DNA from: Pseudomonas sp. G2-4
GTDB taxonomy: Bacteria > Pseudomonadota > Gammaproteobacteria > Pseudomonadales > Pseudomonadaceae
Reading direction: 5' to 3'
DNA: 64,000 nt
Assembly (NCBI RefSeq): GCF_030064125.1
Contig: NZ_CP125957.1
Location: 5,760,501-5,824,500 of the forward strand
Part shown: in pieces, positions 28,211 to 41,493 of the stretch
How positions within the stretch are numbered: position 1 is the stretch's first letter
How the letters are laid out: each line of letters opens with the position of its first letter
The notes under the pieces: generated by a model
The model's database searches: none
What the model saw: only the letters and a program-made list of their open reading frames with translations
What the model was told of the DNA's origin: nothing
Made by a program: the position numbers and the translations under genes

Positions 28211-29140
28211 TCAGCGGCCCAGCAACCGCGCCAATCCCTCACTCATTGGTGTTTGCGGGGGAAAGTTGAAGCGCTCCAACAAACGACGATTGTTGGCCCG
28301 GGAATGGCGGATGTCGCCAGAACGCGCCGGGCCATGGCTGATCGGCGGCAGGTCGCCGACCACCGCGGCCAGGGCCTGGAGCATCTGGTTGAGGGTCGTG
28401 GCCTGGTTCCAGCCGACGTTCACCGCCCCCACTTCCACCTCAGGCTTCTCGATGGCTTGCACCAGCAAGTCCACCAAGTCTTCGACGTAGACAAAATCCC
28501 GGGTCTGCTCACCATCGCCGAACACAGTGATCGGCAAGCCTTTCAGCGCCCGTTCGCTGAAGATGCTGATGACCCCGGAATACGGCGAGGACGGATCCTG
28601 GCGCGGGCCGTAGATGTTGAAGAAGCGAAACACCACCGGTTCCAGCGCGTGCTGACGACGATAGAAGTCGAAGTAGAACTCGCTGGCCAGCTTATCCGAG
28701 GCATAGGGTGTGAGCGGCGCCTTGGGGGTTTCTTCGTCGATGGACTCGCCTTCGCCATTGTTGCCGTAGACCGCTGCGCTGGAAGCGAACAGCACCCGCT
28801 TTACACCGGCCTGGCGCATGGCTTCGCAGACATTCAGGGTACCGATGAAATTGCTCTGGTGCGTGCGCACCGGGTCGTCCACCGAGGCTTGTACCGAAGC
28901 CACGGCGGCCAGGTGCGCCACGGCGCTGCAACCGGCCATGGCCCGGGCGACCAGCGCCGCATCGGCGACGTCGCCTTCGATCAGCTCGACAGCGGGGTTG
29001 TCCAGCGGCAGGTTGCTGCGCTTGCCGGTGGACAGGTCATCGAGGATGCGTACCGAATGTCCCTTGGCAAGCAGAGCGTCAGTCAGGTGCGAACCAATGA
29101 AACCCGCACCGCCGGTGATTAAAACAGGGCCTTCAGCCAT
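28211..29140 (-). CDS. NAD-dependent epimerase, GalE-like extended SDR
   Basis: Cytosolic nucleotide-sugar epimerase or related enzyme, 309 residues. The NAD motif GGAGFIG is at 10-16, the catalytic Ser lies in FASSAAVYG, and the YASDK motif supplies Tyr146 and Lys150; RFFNIYGPRQDP and TRDFVYVEDLVDL bind the sugar nucleotide. It resembles UDP-GlcNAc/UDP-glucose 4-epimerases. The upstream SDR gene overlaps it by eight bases, and both lie downstream of oprG as in P. aeruginosa. No other sugar or lipopolysaccharide genes are near, so the substrate is open. Confidence 0.88.
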   Translation of the reverse strand: MAEGPVLITGGAGFIGSHLTDALLAKGHSVRILDDLSTGKRSNLPLDNPAVELIEGDVADAALVARAMAGCSAVAHLAAVASVQASVDDPVRTHQSNFIGTLNVCEAMRQAGVKRVLFASSAAVYGNNGEGESIDEETPKAPLTPYASDKLASEFYFDFYRRQHALEPVVFRFFNIYGPRQDPSSPYSGVISIFSERALKGLPITVFGDGEQTRDFVYVEDLVDLLVQAIEKPEVEVGAVNVGWNQATTLNQMLQALAAVVGDLPPISHGPARSGDIRHSRANNRRLLERFNFPPQTPMSEGLARLLGR

Positions 29141-30017
29141 GACGATAAAACCTATCCAGTAAGCTCGGGAGCGCCGCGCGCCAGGCGCGGGGCTTGATCC
29201 CGAAAGTGTGCAGTATTTTCTTGCAGGCCAGTACCGCGTGCTGCGGCTCTTCCGCGGCGTCCGGCCGTGCAGCGTGAGCCTGGGGCGTGGGTGCCTCGAC
29301 CGCCAGGGGATGGAGGGCGCGGGCTTCGGTGAGGATCGCCTGGCCCAGGGCCAACGGCGTGGTCGCCTCGTGCCCGGCGTAATGGTAGGTGCCCCACAGC
29401 GGAGCGGCGCAATCGAGTTGCTTGAGTACGGAGATGATCACCCGTGCGGCATCGTCCACCGGCGTCGGATTGCCCCGACGGTCATCGGCCAGCAACAGCT
29501 CTTCGGGCTGTTCGGCCCGGGCCAGGAAACGTCCGAGAATGCCGTCGGCGCTGTCGTCCAGCAGCCAGCCGAAACGCAGCAGCACATGTTGCGGGCAGGT
29601 GGCGCGCACGCTTTGCTCGATCCGCCACAATGCCTGGCCACGCAGGCCCAGGGGCACGGGCTCGTCTTTTTCGCTGTAGGCGGTGGCACGGGAACCATCG
29701 AACACCCGATAGCTGGACGGTTGCAGCAAGACGATGTTGTGATGCTGGCACAGCTCGGCCAGGCGCTCGACAGCCCGCTCCTGGCTGGCCAGGCGCGGCT
29801 CGCTGACGGCCTCGGCCTGGAACCAGTCGAAGTAGTACGCCAGGTTGATCAAGGCGTCCGGCCGGGTGTCGTCGAGCAACTGAGTCAGGCTCGCGGCATC
29901 CCAACCGTCTTCGGGGGGGCGGGGGGCAAGAAAACCGATGTCTTCTTCTGCACCGAGGCGAATCAGCGCCTGCCCGAGGGCATTCCCGCCGCCCAGTAAC
30001 ATAAGGCGCATTCGCAT
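29133..30017 (-). CDS. RmlD-like sugar-nucleotide-binding SDR, catalytic YxxxK apparently lost
   Basis: A 294-residue Rossmann protein with nucleotide-binding GGGNALGQAL near the N-terminus, DALINLAYYFDWFQAE and LLQPSSYRVFDG resembling RmlD/MAT2B relatives. Where active members carry YGxTK, this one reads LGLRGQALWRIE, so I cannot find the Tyr-Lys pair. A late helix-rich tail (KKILHTFGIKPRAWRAAL) completes it. ATG 30017 is chosen; ATG 30011 is equally possible and neither has a strong ribosome site. Its end overlaps the epimerase gene by eight bases, suggesting joint function, perhaps as a binding partner. Confidence 0.8.
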   Translation of the reverse strand: MRMRLMLLGGGNALGQALIRLGAEEDIGFLAPRPPEDGWDAASLTQLLDDTRPDALINLAYYFDWFQAEAVSEPRLASQERAVERLAELCQHHNIVLLQPSSYRVFDGSRATAYSEKDEPVPLGLRGQALWRIEQSVRATCPQHVLLRFGWLLDDSADGILGRFLARAEQPEELLLADDRRGNPTPVDDAARVIISVLKQLDCAAPLWGTYHYAGHEATTPLALGQAILTEARALHPLAVEAPTPQAHAARPDAAEEPQHAVLACKKILHTFGIKPRAWRAALPSLLDRFYRHG

Positions 30018-30162
30018 AAAGTCAGCAGGCCCAGTCTGTTGGCACAAGAATTTGGTCGACAACGCCCGCAGGCGTTGTCGGAATCGTTGCATTTTGCGGG
30101 TTTAGTGCGCAACCGTCATCCGTAAAGTGTGGATCCGGCATTTGCGTTGTCCTTTATGGCCT

Positions 30163-30249
30163 CTTCGCGAGCAGGCTCGCTCCCACAGGTGACGGGTTTC
30201 TTCAGATGAAATGCGATCAAATGTGGGAGCGAGCCTGCTCGCGATGAGG
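30163..30249. repeat. REPIN, family A variant with CT loop
   Basis: Inverted units GCGAGCAGGCTCGC and GCGAGCCTGCTCGC; loop base differs from the common TT form. The 301-base SDR-lhr gap holds this element and nothing else I can identify besides a likely lhr promoter region. Confidence 0.82.
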
Positions 30250-30318
30250 CCCTGACAGGCGACAGAGGTCTCAGACGATACTTGCATCCTCCCCTCCTCG
30301 CCCGCATAAACTGCCCCC

Positions 30319-34638
<4,320 letters not shown>

Positions 34639-34656
34639 GGGTGTCTGGACGGGCCT

Positions 34657-34751
34657 CATCGCGAGCAAGCTCGCTCCCACAGTGAACTGTGGTGAACGCA
34701 ATTTTGCAGCCACCGAAGATCCCCTGTGGGAGCGAGCTTGCTCGCGATGAG
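34657..34751. repeat. REPIN, family A, downstream of lhr
   Basis: Inverse unit at about 34657-34682 and forward unit at 34721-34751. The forward unit lies inside the first copy of a larger tandem duplication. Confidence 0.85.
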
Positions 34752-34951
34752 GTCATCAGCCCCCACCATAAACCTGATCCATTATTGAGATTGATCAGGC
34801 CCCCATCCTCTCCCACAGTTGAACTGTGGTGAACGCAATTTTTGCAGCCACCGAAGATCCCCTGTGGGAGCGAGCTTGCTCGCGATGAGGTCATCAGCCC
34901 CCACCATAAACCTGATCCATTATTGAGATTGATCAGGCACCCCATCCTCTT
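34675..34951. repeat. Tandem direct duplication of about 137 bp carrying a REP and a gene end
   Basis: Copy 1 (about 34675-34810) and copy 2 (about 34812-34951) run in parallel with only a few single-base insertions, offset 137-138 bases. Each contains CTGTGGTGAACGCAATTTT, one family A REP, CATAAACCTGATCC and the last codons of the channel gene on the minus strand (ATTGAGATTGATCAGGC). Copy 2 is the functional gene end; copy 1 is a duplicated 3' tail. Confidence 0.9.
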
Positions 34952-37025
34952 CCCTCGGTTCCTCCACCAACCGTCGCGGCAACATCACCTGCTGTGGATA
35001 AGTCTGCGCAAAATGCACCGCCGGGGCGTTATCCACAAGCTTCTTCAAGCGCTGGTTGAACGCCCGGCTCACCGCATACTGACCTCCCGACACCGTGCGG
35101 AACTGCGCCGTGAGCACCACGCCGTTGAGGTCCATCTTGTCCACGCCGAACACATCCAGCGGCCCTTGCAGGTTGAACTTGAGGAACGGGTCTTCGGAGA
35201 TCGAGCGCCCGGCTTCGCGAATCAGCTCGATGGCCTGGTCCACGTCGGTGTCATAGGTGAACTGCACGGAGAAGAACGCGAAGGCAAATTGTCGGGATTG
35301 GTTGGTCACGGCCTTGATCTGGCCGAACGGCACCGAATGCACGAAGCCCTTGCCGTCGCGCAGGCGCAGGGTGCGGATGGTCAGTCCCTCGACGGTCCCG
35401 GCATGGCCGGAGTCGAGCACCACCCAGTCGCCGATGGACAGCGTGTCCTCGATGATGATGAACAGCCCGGTGATCACGTCCTGCACCAGTTGCTGCGAAC
35501 CGAAACCGATCGCCAACCCCACCACCCCGGCACCGGCCAGCAACGGCGCGACGTTGATGCCCAGGTTGGCCATGGTGGTGATCGCGCAGATCACCACCAG
35601 GATGATTTTCGCCGCATTGCGCAGCAGCGGCAGGATGGTCTTGATCCGGGTGCTGGGCTGGCGAGCCCCACGTTTGTTCAGGGGTGGTTTCAAGGCTTCC
35701 TGGATCGCGGTGTCGAGCACCACCCAGGTGAGCCAGGTCATCAGGAAAATCAGGCCGATGCGGCTCAAGGAATCACTGATCGCCCTGCCTATGGCATTGC
35801 GCGAGGCGAACTCGAACAGCGAAATCCCCCAGATCCGTCCGAGGATTTCAATGAACGCCACTGCCATGGCGATCCGCAACAACGCATGCAGCAAGCTCAA
35901 CAGGCGGCCCTTATAGGCGCTGCTACGCTGGATGGCCTCGGCCTTGGGCGACTTGAAGATGTGCTGGAACACCGTGCTGAGGAACACCATCGCAATCAGC
36001 AGGATCGTGGTGAACAGCGCGCAGCGCAGGGCCTTCTGGTTGTCTTCGCCAACGCCAATCAGGCTTACCGCCGAGACCAACACCATCAACAGGATCGGCC
36101 AGTACCAAAGCCCGGAAAAGATCCGCAGCGACTCCTGCAGGGCTGGCTGCTTCAAACGCTGGGCCAGCGGTCGGTTGCGGATCAGGTGCGCCACCGGCCG
36201 GCGCAGGCGAATCACCAGCCAGCCGAAGATCACCGAGGCGAACAAGCCGGTGAATACCGCGATACTGCTGGTGATGTTGCCGCCCAGTTGCCGGGCGATC
36301 TGCGGGCTGGTCAGGGCATCGCTGAGGGCGGCGAGAAAGCCGATCATGAACAGCGGCCTGGGGCTCAGGCGACGGATCATCGCCACTGCCCGGCGTTTGT
36401 GGCCGACGTTGAACATCACGATCACGCACAGCAGCACCGACGTGGAGAAGATGCCGCTGCTGGTGGCGTAGGCGAAACACAGCGCCAAGGCACGCCCCAC
36501 CGAGACTTGGAGGAAATGGCTGACGTACAGGGTCAGCGGCAGGCAGACCAGTGCCGGTACGGTATAGGGCAGCAGGTAACCGAGCAGGTCCCGGACCCGC
36601 TGGCGGCTGCGTAGCCAGCGGCGCGGGCCCAGGTGTCGCACCAGCAGCCGCGCCGCAGTCCAGATCAAGGCAAAAGCCCCGATCCAGACGCTCGATAACA
36701 ACAGGAAGTCCCCCGCCACCCGCCAGGATGAACGGGAGGTCTGGTCCACCAGGCGGTCCACCTCATCCGCCGCCCGATCCGCCCGCAAGCGCCAGGCATC
36801 CACCAGGCTCTGGTTGAGGTCGAGTTTGTCCTGGACGTCGTCGATGCTCGAACTGATGGCGCCCAACAAGCCGCCCTGCACCAGCGGCTCGGGTTCGGCG
36901 GGGGCCTCACTGGGTTTCGAGGTGCCGGGAATAGCGGCGGTCCCGTAGGCACTGGTGCCGGTCAGCGCCAGCAACACCAAAAGGAATGCGGTACTCAATC
37001 GAGACAAAACGCGAGGCTCCTTCAC
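34920..37025 (-). CDS. Large MscS-family mechanosensitive channel, YbiO-like
   Basis: Inner-membrane protein of 701 residues with a signal peptide (cleavage near TSAYG), a periplasmic helical segment, about ten membrane helices and a C-terminal MscS core. GAGVVGLAIGFGSQQLVQDVITGLFIIIEDTLSIGDWV is the pore-lining helix and beta domain in one block of the MscS family. Such channels open under membrane tension to release solutes after hypo-osmotic shock. Length matches E. coli YbiO better than MscS itself. The last codons are repeated in the adjacent tandem duplication. Monocistronic. Confidence 0.9.
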   Translation of the reverse strand: MKEPRVLSRLSTAFLLVLLALTGTSAYGTAAIPGTSKPSEAPAEPEPLVQGGLLGAISSSIDDVQDKLDLNQSLVDAWRLRADRAADEVDRLVDQTSRSSWRVAGDFLLLSSVWIGAFALIWTAARLLVRHLGPRRWLRSRQRVRDLLGYLLPYTVPALVCLPLTLYVSHFLQVSVGRALALCFAYATSSGIFSTSVLLCVIVMFNVGHKRRAVAMIRRLSPRPLFMIGFLAALSDALTSPQIARQLGGNITSSIAVFTGLFASVIFGWLVIRLRRPVAHLIRNRPLAQRLKQPALQESLRIFSGLWYWPILLMVLVSAVSLIGVGEDNQKALRCALFTTILLIAMVFLSTVFQHIFKSPKAEAIQRSSAYKGRLLSLLHALLRIAMAVAFIEILGRIWGISLFEFASRNAIGRAISDSLSRIGLIFLMTWLTWVVLDTAIQEALKPPLNKRGARQPSTRIKTILPLLRNAAKIILVVICAITTMANLGINVAPLLAGAGVVGLAIGFGSQQLVQDVITGLFIIIEDTLSIGDWVVLDSGHAGTVEGLTIRTLRLRDGKGFVHSVPFGQIKAVTNQSRQFAFAFFSVQFTYDTDVDQAIELIREAGRSISEDPFLKFNLQGPLDVFGVDKMDLNGVVLTAQFRTVSGGQYAVSRAFNQRLKKLVDNAPAVHFAQTYPQQVMLPRRLVEEPREEDGVPDQSQ

Positions 37026-37092
37026 ACAGGTTCGGTAAGGAACTGATCAATTATGGGCCGGCAAGTTCGCCCGCAAGACCAATACCAAACCC

Positions 37093-37182
37093 CGTGGCGA
37101 GGGAGCTTGCTCCCGCTGGGCTGCGCAGCAGCCCCAAAACAGGGCCGCTGCGCGCCCCAGCGGGAGCAAGCTCCCTCGCCAC
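37093..37182. repeat. REPIN, family B
   Basis: GTGGCGAGGGAGCTTGCTCC and its inverse, between the divergent channel and DUF72 genes. The 311-base gap otherwise shows no gene; it must carry both promoters. Confidence 0.85.
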
Positions 37183-37336
37183 AAAAAACAAAAGTGCTCT
37201 CCCTCATGTGGGAATACCCCCTCCCCACAATGACCGCCCCGCCCCCACCGCCGGTAAGCCCATCGAAACTTTCCACGCCCCCCGGCAGTCATCACAAAAC
37301 ACAGGCTGCACGAGGTCATTGGCACGGGAGGGACAC

Positions 37337-38263
37337 ATGACGGCGATACACATTGGCATTTCCGGTTGGCGTTACACGCCCTGGCGGGGGGATTTCTACC
37401 CCAAGGGCCTGCCCCAGAAGCGGGAATTGCAATTTGCCTCGCGAGCGGTCAACAGCATCGAAATCAATGGATCGTTCTACGCCCTGCAACGCCCCGAGCG
37501 GTATGCCCAGTGGTACGCCGAAACGCCGCCCGGCTTCGTGTTCAGCGTCAAGGCCCCGCGTTTCATCACCCACATCAAGCGCCTGCGGGATATCCGCAAG
37601 CCGCTGGCCAACTTCTTCGCCTCCGGCGTGCTGGAGCTCAAGGAAAAACTGGGGGCGATCCTCTGGCAGTTTCCTCCCAGCTTCAAATTCGACCCAGAGC
37701 TGTTCGAAGACTTTCTCAAGCAACTGCCCCACGACACCGAAGGCGCTGCCGCCCTGGCCGGTGAGCACGAACCGCGCCTGGACGGCCACGCCAGCACCAA
37801 GACCGATAAAAAACGCCCGCTGCGCCATGCCGTCGAAATCCGTCATGAGAGTTTCATCGACCCGGACTTCATCACCTTGCTCAAGCGCTACGACATCGCC
37901 CTGGTGATCGCCGATACCGCCGGCAAGTGGCCCTATCGCGAAGACGTCACCAGTGATTTCGTCTACCTGCGCCTGCACGGCGCCGAGGAGCTGTACGCCA
38001 GTGGTTATACCGACGCGGCGTTGAAACGCTGGGGCGACCGGATCGAAGCCTGGAGCCACGGCAAGCAGCCCGCCGACGCCCACCTGATCGACCCGAAAAA
38101 GAAACCCCGGGCGCGCAAGAGCCGGGAAGTGTTCTGCTATTTCGACAATGACATCAAAGTCCGCGCGCCCTATGACGCGCGCCACTTGCTGGAGCACTTC
38201 GACCTGGACAAGGACCTCGCCACCACACCCGGTGAGCGCCCGGCCGAGGGAGTATTGCCATGA
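37337..38263 (+). CDS. DUF72 family protein, YecE-like TIM barrel
   Basis: A 308-residue protein beginning MTAIHIGISGWRYTPWRGDFYP, the DUF72 signature, followed by NSIEINGSFYAL, FVFSVKAPRFITHIKRL and VYLRLHGAEELYASGY. The family adopts a TIM-barrel fold like sugar isomerases but its biochemical role is not established. It contains an insertion rich in charge around residues 145-160 (ASTKTDKKRP). Strong ribosome site GGGAGGGACAC before ATG 37337. Its stop overlaps the EEP gene as ATGA, so it is the first gene of a four-gene run with lipid genes. Confidence 0.88.
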   Translation: MTAIHIGISGWRYTPWRGDFYPKGLPQKRELQFASRAVNSIEINGSFYALQRPERYAQWYAETPPGFVFSVKAPRFITHIKRLRDIRKPLANFFASGVLELKEKLGAILWQFPPSFKFDPELFEDFLKQLPHDTEGAAALAGEHEPRLDGHASTKTDKKRPLRHAVEIRHESFIDPDFITLLKRYDIALVIADTAGKWPYREDVTSDFVYLRLHGAEELYASGYTDAALKRWGDRIEAWSHGKQPADAHLIDPKKKPRARKSREVFCYFDNDIKVRAPYDARHLLEHFDLDKDLATTPGERPAEGVLP

Positions 38264-39072
38264 GCATTCCAGAATCCACCGAAGCGACCCACGATCCGAC
38301 CCAGCACCTGGCCCAGGACGTCGAGCGGATCAACCGTTTCACCGTGCTGACGGTCAACACCCACAAGGGCTTCACCGCCCTGAACCGGCGTTTCATCCTC
38401 CCGGAACTGCGCGAAGCAGTGCGCAGCGTGTCCGCCGATGTCGTGTTCTTGCAGGAAGTGCACGGCACCCATGAACACCACCCCCAGCGCTACAACAATT
38501 GGCCGAGCATGCCGCAATACGAATTCCTCGCCGACAGCCTCTGGCCGCAATTCGCCTACGGGCGCAATGCGGTATACCCGGCGGGCGATCACGGCAATGC
38601 GCTGTTGTCGAAATTCCAGATCATCCGCCACGACAACATCGACATGTCCATCAGCGGCCATGAAACCCGCGGCATGCTCCACAGCGTGCTGCGTCTGCCG
38701 GGCAGCGACGGGCTGGAAATCCATGCCATTTGCGTGCACCTGGGGTTGCGCGAAGGTCATCGCGTCGAGCAACTGAAACTGCTTGGCCAGCGTTTGAGTG
38801 AACTGCCGCCCGAGGCGCCGGTGATCGTCGCCGGGGACTTCAATGACTGGCGCGGCAAGGCCAGTGAGTTGCTCGAGCCCTGTGGCCTGCGGGAAGTGTT
38901 CGCCGAACAGCTGGGCAAGCCGGCCCGCAGCTTCCCAGCACGCCTGCCGATTCTGCGCCTGGACCGCATCTACGTGCGCAACCTCAAGGCCCATCACCCC
39001 AAAGTGTTGAGCGTACGCCCCTGGTCGCACCTGTCCGACCATGCACCGCTGTCGGTGGAGATTGAATTATGA
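38260..39072 (+). CDS. Endonuclease/exonuclease/phosphatase family protein, YbhP-like
   Basis: A 270-residue metal-dependent phosphoesterase of the EEP fold. The fold's active-site blocks are visible: LTVNTHKGF, VVFLQEVHG with the metal Glu, GNALLSKF, VIVAGDFNDWRG and the C-terminal SDHAPLSVEIEL with catalytic His. In E. coli ybhP lies with clsB and ybhN, the same order as here, so a role on a phospholipid or its head group is plausible. No signal peptide. Coupled by ATGA overlaps to genes on both sides. Confidence 0.88.
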   Translation: MSIPESTEATHDPTQHLAQDVERINRFTVLTVNTHKGFTALNRRFILPELREAVRSVSADVVFLQEVHGTHEHHPQRYNNWPSMPQYEFLADSLWPQFAYGRNAVYPAGDHGNALLSKFQIIRHDNIDMSISGHETRGMLHSVLRLPGSDGLEIHAICVHLGLREGHRVEQLKLLGQRLSELPPEAPVIVAGDFNDWRGKASELLEPCGLREVFAEQLGKPARSFPARLPILRLDRIYVRNLKAHHPKVLSVRPWSHLSDHAPLSVEIEL

Positions 39073-40367
39073 GCGCGACGATGGACAAGGCGACGGTGGA
39101 ACAGATCGAGGTTCCGCCCACCGAGGGCAATCCGGCGCTGACCGATATCGAATACGGCTGGCACGGCAATAACCGCGTCACGCTGCTGGAAAACGGCGAG
39201 GAATATTTCCCCCGGGTTTTCGAAGCCATTCGCCGCGCCGAGAGCGAAATTCTGCTGGAGACCTTCATCCTGTTCGAGGACAAGGTCGGCAACGAACTGC
39301 GCGACCTCTTGGTGGATGCCGCCCACCGCGGCGTACGCATCACCGTCAGCCTCGACGGCTTCGGCTGCGGTGAGCTGACCACCGAATTCCTGGCGTCGTT
39401 GAGCGGCGCCGGCGTGCGCCTGCAAATGTTCGATCCCGCCCCCCGGCACTTGGGGTTTCGCACCAACTGGTTCCGGCGCCTGCACCGCAAGATCGTGGTG
39501 GTGGACGGGGTGATTGCGTTTATCGGCGGGATCAATTTTTCCGCTGATCACCTGGGTGATTTCGGCCCCGAGGCCAAGCAAGATTACTCCGTGGAGATCA
39601 AAGGCCCGGCGGTGGTGGATATCCATCACTTCGCGCTGTTGCAGAGCGGCCGGCCTTCGCGGGCCAAATACTGGTGGCAACGGCGCCGCAGCCGTCGCAA
39701 CGAGCTGGCTTTCAACGATCATGACGGCCAGGTGCGCCTGGTCTATCGCGACAACCACGAGCATCAGACCGACATCGAAGAGGTCTACCTGCAAGTACTG
39801 CGCAGCGCCCAGCGGCGTGTGGTGATCGCCAATGCCTATTTCTTCCCTGGCTACCGGTTGCTGCGGGAAATCCGTAATGCGGCCCGGCGTGGCGTAGAGG
39901 TGCGGCTGATTCTGCAGGGCCAGCCGGACATGATGATCGCCAAGCTCGCGGCGCGGATGCTTTACAACTACCTGCTCAAAGCCGGCGTGGTGATCTACGA
40001 ATACTGCGAGCGCCCGTTGCACGGCAAAGTCGCGTTGGTGGATGAGGATTGGAGCACCGTCGGCTCGAGCAACCTCGACCCGCTGAGCCTGTCCCTGAAC
40101 CTGGAAGCCAACGTGCTGATCCGTGACCGGGGATTCAATCGCGAACTGTTCCAGCGTCTCGATCATCTGAGCCGCAACCACTGCACCGTCATGCCTGAGA
40201 ATCAAGCCCCCCGGGGCCTGCTGTGGCGCATGACCATCGGTTTCATGGTGTTCCACTTCTTGCGCCACTTTCCGGCCTGGGCCGGCTGGCTGCCGGCCCA
40301 TAAACCACGTCTGAAACCTTTTTCGCCGCCGACGGCGGTTCGGAGCGAACCCCATGAACCACTCTGA
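39069..40367 (+). CDS. clsB: Cardiolipin synthase B, phospholipase D family
   Basis: A 432-residue PLD-superfamily enzyme. Two HKD motifs are intact: HRKIVVVDGVIAFIGG and HGKVALVDEDWSTVGSSN, each with His, Lys and Asp. ClsB-type enzymes make cardiolipin from phosphatidylglycerol and can use other phospholipids. There is no N-terminal pair of membrane helices as in ClsA, fitting ClsB. The gene sits between ybhP-like and ybhN-like genes as in E. coli. Start ATGA overlap upstream; the 3' end overlaps ybhN by 14 bases. Confidence 0.93.
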   Translation: MSATMDKATVEQIEVPPTEGNPALTDIEYGWHGNNRVTLLENGEEYFPRVFEAIRRAESEILLETFILFEDKVGNELRDLLVDAAHRGVRITVSLDGFGCGELTTEFLASLSGAGVRLQMFDPAPRHLGFRTNWFRRLHRKIVVVDGVIAFIGGINFSADHLGDFGPEAKQDYSVEIKGPAVVDIHHFALLQSGRPSRAKYWWQRRRSRRNELAFNDHDGQVRLVYRDNHEHQTDIEEVYLQVLRSAQRRVVIANAYFFPGYRLLREIRNAARRGVEVRLILQGQPDMMIAKLAARMLYNYLLKAGVVIYEYCERPLHGKVALVDEDWSTVGSSNLDPLSLSLNLEANVLIRDRGFNRELFQRLDHLSRNHCTVMPENQAPRGLLWRMTIGFMVFHFLRHFPAWAGWLPAHKPRLKPFSPPTAVRSEPHEPL

Positions 40368-41355
40368 AGCGCACACCGCGCCGGGAGATGCCCACGCACC
40401 GGAGCAGGCCAAACCGGTGTCGCGCTGGAGCCGCTGGAAAAGACCATTGACCCTGGCCTTCTTCCTGCTGCTGATCGTGCTGTTCACGACCCTGGCCCGA
40501 CGCATCGACTGGTCGGAAGTGTTCGCCACCCTGGCGGACTTCAAGGTGCGTACCTTGATCATCGCTGGCGCGTTGACCATTACCAGTTTCATTACCTACG
40601 CCTGCTTCGACCTGATCGGCCGCACCTACATCCGGCAAAAGCTGGGATGGCGGCAGATCTTGCCGGTGGGGGTGATCAGCTATGCGTTCAACCTCAACCT
40701 CAGCGCCTGGGTCGGCGGCATCGCCATGCGCTATCGACTGTATTCGCGGCTGGGGGTCAGCACCGGCAACATCGCCAAGATCCTCGGCCTGAGCCTGGCC
40801 ACCAACTGGTTCGGCTACATGACCTTGGCCGGCGCGGTGTTCAGCAGCGGCCTGGTCACAATGCCGCCGGGCTGGAAACTGAGCAGCGGGGCGCTGCAAG
40901 GCGTGGGAGTGCTGTTGTTGCTGGTGAGCGCCGGTTATCTGGTGGCCTGTCGGTTTTCCAAGCGGCGGGCCTGGACGATTCGCGGCATGGAAATCAACCT
41001 GCCGTCGTTGCGCATGGCCATGCTGCAACTGGCCCTGGGGGCGCTGAACTGGTCGCTGATGGCGGCGGTGATCTTCACCTTGTTGCCAGGCAAACTGGAT
41101 TATCCGATGGTGCTCGGGGTGTTGCTGATCAGCAGCATTGCCGGGGTCATCACCCACATTCCGGCGGGGCTTGGGGTATTGGAGGCGGTGTTCATTGCTC
41201 TCCTGCAACACGAAGTGTCCCGGGGCAGCCTGTTGGCGGGGCTGATCGCCTACCGGGCGATCTACTTCATTTTGCCGTTGTTGATCACGGTGGTGATGTA
41301 TTTGGTGATTGAGGCGAAGGCCAAGGCGTTGCGGGTCAAGTCCGGACCCAGGTAA
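40354..41355 (+). CDS. ybhN: YbhN-like inner-membrane protein, lysylphosphatidylglycerol synthase TM family
   Basis: Polytopic membrane protein of 333 residues with about eight helices (for example LAFFLLLIVLFTTLA, LIIAGALTITSFITYAC and FILPLLITVVMYLVI). The family shares the flippase-like membrane half of MprF but lacks the catalytic half, so it may move lipids or hold ClsB. The ATG lies inside the clsB end after GGAGCGAAC. Last gene of the DUF72-ybhP-clsB-ybhN run. Confidence 0.9.
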   Translation: MNHSEAHTAPGDAHAPEQAKPVSRWSRWKRPLTLAFFLLLIVLFTTLARRIDWSEVFATLADFKVRTLIIAGALTITSFITYACFDLIGRTYIRQKLGWRQILPVGVISYAFNLNLSAWVGGIAMRYRLYSRLGVSTGNIAKILGLSLATNWFGYMTLAGAVFSSGLVTMPPGWKLSSGALQGVGVLLLLVSAGYLVACRFSKRRAWTIRGMEINLPSLRMAMLQLALGALNWSLMAAVIFTLLPGKLDYPMVLGVLLISSIAGVITHIPAGLGVLEAVFIALLQHEVSRGSLLAGLIAYRAIYFILPLLITVVMYLVIEAKAKALRVKSGPR

Positions 41356-41375
41356 TAGGTCGCTTGGACGGGCCT

Positions 41376-41472
41376 CATCGCGAGCAGGCTCGCTCCCACA
41401 GGGGATTTGTACTGCACATGAGTTATGTGTTCGCAACGGATCAAATGTGGGAGCGAGCCTGCTCGCGATAGG
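41376..41472. repeat. REPIN, family A variant with CT loop
   Basis: Inverted GCGAGCAGGCTCGC and GCGAGCCTGCTCGC units between the convergent ybhN and hydrolase genes; its left flank TGGACGGGCCTCATCGCGAG is shared with the element after lhr. Confidence 0.84.
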
Positions 41473-41493
41473 GCCCACACCAGCACCACAAAA

